Assembly: GCA_027596195.1 (NCBI GenBank)
Contig: JADGJG010000084.1
Span: 1-48,228, forward strand
Reading direction: 5' to 3'
Length of the DNA stretch: 48,228 bases
Source: Podochytrium sp. JEL0797
Lineage: Eukaryota > Chytridiomycota > Chytridiomycetes > Chytridiales > Chytriomycetaceae
A program made the position numbers and the translations under genes. Positions 45,576 to 48,228 of this stretch are shown here, one piece after another. A model generated the notes under the pieces. The model searched no databases and was not told where the DNA came from. It saw only the letters and a list, made by a program, of their open reading frames with translations. The stretch's first letter is position 1. The number at the start of each line of letters is the position of its first letter.

Positions 45576-48011
45576 GCACTGCATATCCTTTGCTGAATTC
45601 CGCAAAGAACAGGACGAACAGTTTATGGAGGGAGTGCACACCATCGCCATCGTTATATCGAATTGCGTCGCAATAAATCGAATACATGGACATGAAGTTG
45701 ATGAACTGCAGAATGTAGTTGCGGCTTGGGTTTTCCTCGACCGGTTTGAAGCTGAAGTCGACTTTTGTAGCAACTCCCTTTTTGTTCAGGATCGCGATAG
45801 TCTCCATCGAATAAGCTTTCGACTCCTCCAAAATGACCAGCACTGTCTTTACCAATGAGTTGCAGTTGGTTTCCGCATCGTCGCCATATGAAACAGTGGC
45901 ACTTGCTTCATCCAACACGGCCCAAATGTAAACTTCCAACACGGCAAGGAAAACCCTCTCCATGCTGTGAAAATCGAATTTCTTGTCGTTGAGATGGCGG
46001 TCGATTCCTTTCGCAAAGTCCCCCACGGTCCCAAACAACTTGTCCGAAAAGTGAAGCATCTTCACGGCGCCGCCCATGAGTGCAAACTTGAAATGAAGGA
46101 GGCCGACCGAAGGCTTGGCAGGGAGGAGCTTGTCCGTGTCAGTTCCGAATTCAACGTCGTGTCCTCGTCGCCATTTGGCCGCTCGCATGTTTGTCAGCGT
46201 TCCACCGTCTCCAATAATCACAAGCTCCGCGTTCTGACCAGCAGGAACTCCAAGCTCCGTAAAATAATGCTCAACTATACGCGTCGCGCCTTGTGGTGAC
46301 ATGTCCTTGTGGTTCGACAGCCCAAACGGAACCAGCGACACCTTGTTGTTTCTCGAGGTTGGGTAGAGCACGCGTGGCTCCAACGTCTCAAACTTGCCAG
46401 GATAGCGGTGGATCGCATTTGTTCGAATGAGGTTGAAAAGGTGCTTCTTGAGGTAATCGCCATCGGAGCGCGATGCGAGAATGTGTGCCGGCGTGAGGTC
46501 TTGCAATCGAATTTCTGGCTCGGTAGACGACAGCAAAGGGTTGTCATACGCGACGGGAATAAGGCCCAGCATTGTTTGCGATAACATTCTAATTGGTGAA
46601 GAATAATTCACATTTGGGTTTTCGATTCAGAGAAGGGGGGCAATGCAAACCTGTTCTGAGTCAAAGAAGTTCCTGCCTTCTCGGCTTTCCTCACTTCTCT
46701 CTCCACATTATCGTATATGGCAACCCACTCAAATGGCTTGAATGTTCGCGAGACAACACCAAGTCCCAAGCTTGCCATCACATCCAACCTCCTTGTCGAC
46801 GTCAGACGGGAAACACTCAAACCAACCGCATTCAACAACCTAAACAGACTAACAGATGCGCGCTCTCCACGCAATATGACACCAATATGCTGCTGCAGGT
46901 AATTGTTTTTATTGCTGAACGAAAACGCCAGCATCGAGCAAATGACCGTCATCAACGCATCGTCCTCTTGACAAATCAACCCCAACAGACTCCAAACGTG
47001 GTGACAGCTTGCTTTGAAACAGTCGGAAAGCTTTTCGAGGTCCACCAAATCCCCAGGATTGTCCACATCCGTTGTTTCCACCAGTTGAAGCTCAACAACA
47101 CAGAGAGAGGCCGACATTTCACAAGACACGCTGGATTTCGCGTCTGCGGTGGAAAGCCGGCCTTGTAGATGCTTGATGACAGTCACAATGTCGTCCTCCG
47201 TCAACACGGCCGAGTCGAAAAGGTCGATGAGTTGTTCTCTGCTGCGAGCAGAGGATTCCCTTCGTTCCCGAGTGTGCTCTTGTTCAGAGAGACTCTTGTC
47301 CAGTTCGACTTTGGAATCACGAAGGGTTTGAGGCTTGGCATTGCTGATTCCTTCCCTCTTGCTGAGATGCAGAAAACTCGTACTGAAGTTCGTGGTGTCC
47401 GAAAAGGCATTCACAGGAGAACAGGCATCACGATTCCGCATCATTCTTGAGGATCCTGGAATCGCGCGGTCTTTGAAAATACGCTTGGAAGAGGGTTTGG
47501 GTCGCGCTGTTTTTGGCTCTCGCTTCACGAATTTGCCGCCAAAGCCACGTGGATGCAACGACGTGGACAAAGTAGATGTTGTAGCAGAAGACCTTTCTGT
47601 ATCAATCTGAGGTGACGAAGAACGATGGGTTGGTTCTTGGGAGGAGGGACCAGGAAGGAGAGAGTCGTTCAGATTGATGTCGGGTGGTTCGAAACGCCCC
47701 AAGGGCAAGGCAGCAAGGGCCAACTCATCGAAGTCATCGCCAAACATGAAGTCGTCAACGTCAGAGGTGTTGGAGGGCTGGAGGGCGGGTTTGGCGGCAG
47801 CAGGGGGTTCGGAAAGGATGTTGGATGGGGTTCGAAGGCGATCGTGACCCAGGTTTGCGAGTGATGCAGGTCCCGGACCTCCAGTAGATGAAGATGGTAC
47901 GTCTTTGTCCATGCTCGAAATTTGAGGACGATTGGTAGAGTTTTGGGCGATGGCGGGACGTTTCCGTTTGGTCTGCGAAGTGCAAAAAGTCAGTCTACTT
48001 TGACGGCTCAT
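45556..48011 (-). CDS. DUF6589-family protein, possibly of mobile-element origin
   Basis: Two exons (48011-46651 and 46588-45556), joined by a 62-base phase-2 intron, encode about 797 residues. The N-terminal third is Ser/Pro-rich and disordered. The middle matches the layout of fungal DUF6589 proteins: AFSFSNKNNYLQQHIGVILR, then FRLLNAVGLSVS, then AIYDNVEREVRKAEKAG. The DUF6589-like core has ELVIIGDGGTLTNMRAAKWR, with GLLHFKFALMGGAVKMLH and a helical region to DAIRYNDGDGVHSLHKLF. The reading frame stops soon after, inside a repeat copy, so the C-terminus looks short. The start at MSRQSRLTF is uncertain because a good acceptor lies just inside. Function is unknown. Identification is from remembered family patterns. 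Confidence 0.75.
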
Positions 48012-48228
48012 AACTCAAGAACGGACGGGTCGATCAGATCGAGCTGCCGTTCAAAGTAATTGACGCTTCTCACAAACCTCTATGCCAAGTTTCAGGATGG
48101 TGGCGGCAGTGGTCGTCGAAGCAGCGAGGAGCTTTGTTTTGCCACTGGGGATTTGAACTCAGGCTGATATTGCTCGCAAGAAATCTTCCCCAAAAAAGCG
48201 AGCAAGACTCAGCCGATTTCAATCAGAC
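48012..48228. other. Right edge of the window, nothing resolved
   Basis: About 217 bases upstream of the DUF6589-type gene. No reading frame, RNA gene or terminal repeat can be supported. A 5' exon of that gene could lie here or beyond the edge. Confidence 0.3.

Overview
This is a gene-dense, intron-rich nuclear segment from a unicellular eukaryote. Spliceosomal GT-AG introns, mostly about 45-100 nt, interrupt nearly every gene, and the gene set is conserved eukaryotic housekeeping: tubulins, importin beta, Prp31, Utp18, a TM9 protein, MRG15, complex I and III subunits, ETF alpha and a peroxin. Alpha-tubulin keeps Lys40 and a C-terminal EEY, which fits an organism that builds flagella. PEX4, an END3-like protein, a plant-type (class II) DAHP synthase, acetoacetyl-CoA synthetase and a DUF6589-type gene together suggest a zoosporic (chytrid-like) fungus or a near relative. 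This is inference. An NPSN-type SNARE and plant-like LRR proteins argue for caution.

Layout. 1-7.7 kb: two related secreted-type LRR genes flank an MRG15/Eaf3 gene; the first LRR gene runs off the left edge. 7.8-11.7 kb: a small Spo12-like gene, a mitochondrial 2-oxodicarboxylate carrier and class II DAHP synthase. 12.3-17.1 kb: divergent TM9SF and UTP18. 17.3-23.2 kb: divergent NDUFV1 and importin beta. 23.5-24.6 kb: two tiny mitochondrial genes (QCR9 and mitoribosomal bS18). 24.6-28.4 kb: a helical-repeat protein and a coiled-coil protein, neither recognised. 28.8-31 kb: acetoacetyl-CoA synthetase. 31-32.4 kb: two poorly resolved, probably broken loci. 32.9-35.7 kb: PRP31 and PEX4. 35.9-39.8 kb: END3-like, NPSN-like SNARE and ETFA in tandem on the minus strand. 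39.9-41.3 kb: an RSL1D1/Cic1-type L1-domain protein, head to head with ETFA. 41.6-44.9 kb: a divergent alpha/beta-tubulin pair. 45.2-48 kb: diverged repeats abutting a DUF6589-family gene that may derive from a mobile element.

Several genes share themes without forming operons. Mitochondrial energy metabolism is represented by the oxodicarboxylate carrier, NDUFV1, QCR9, bS18m and ETFA. Ribosome biogenesis and RNA processing are represented by UTP18, PRP31 and RSL1D1. Membrane traffic and peroxisomes are represented by TM9SF, END3, NPSN and PEX4. The most unusual content is the LRR pair (one repeat per exon, uniform phase-2 introns, alternating exon types, and a shared C-terminal module I do not recognise), the DUF6589 locus with its repeats, and the NPSN-like SNARE. 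Exon boundaries were placed by eye and may be off by one base in places.
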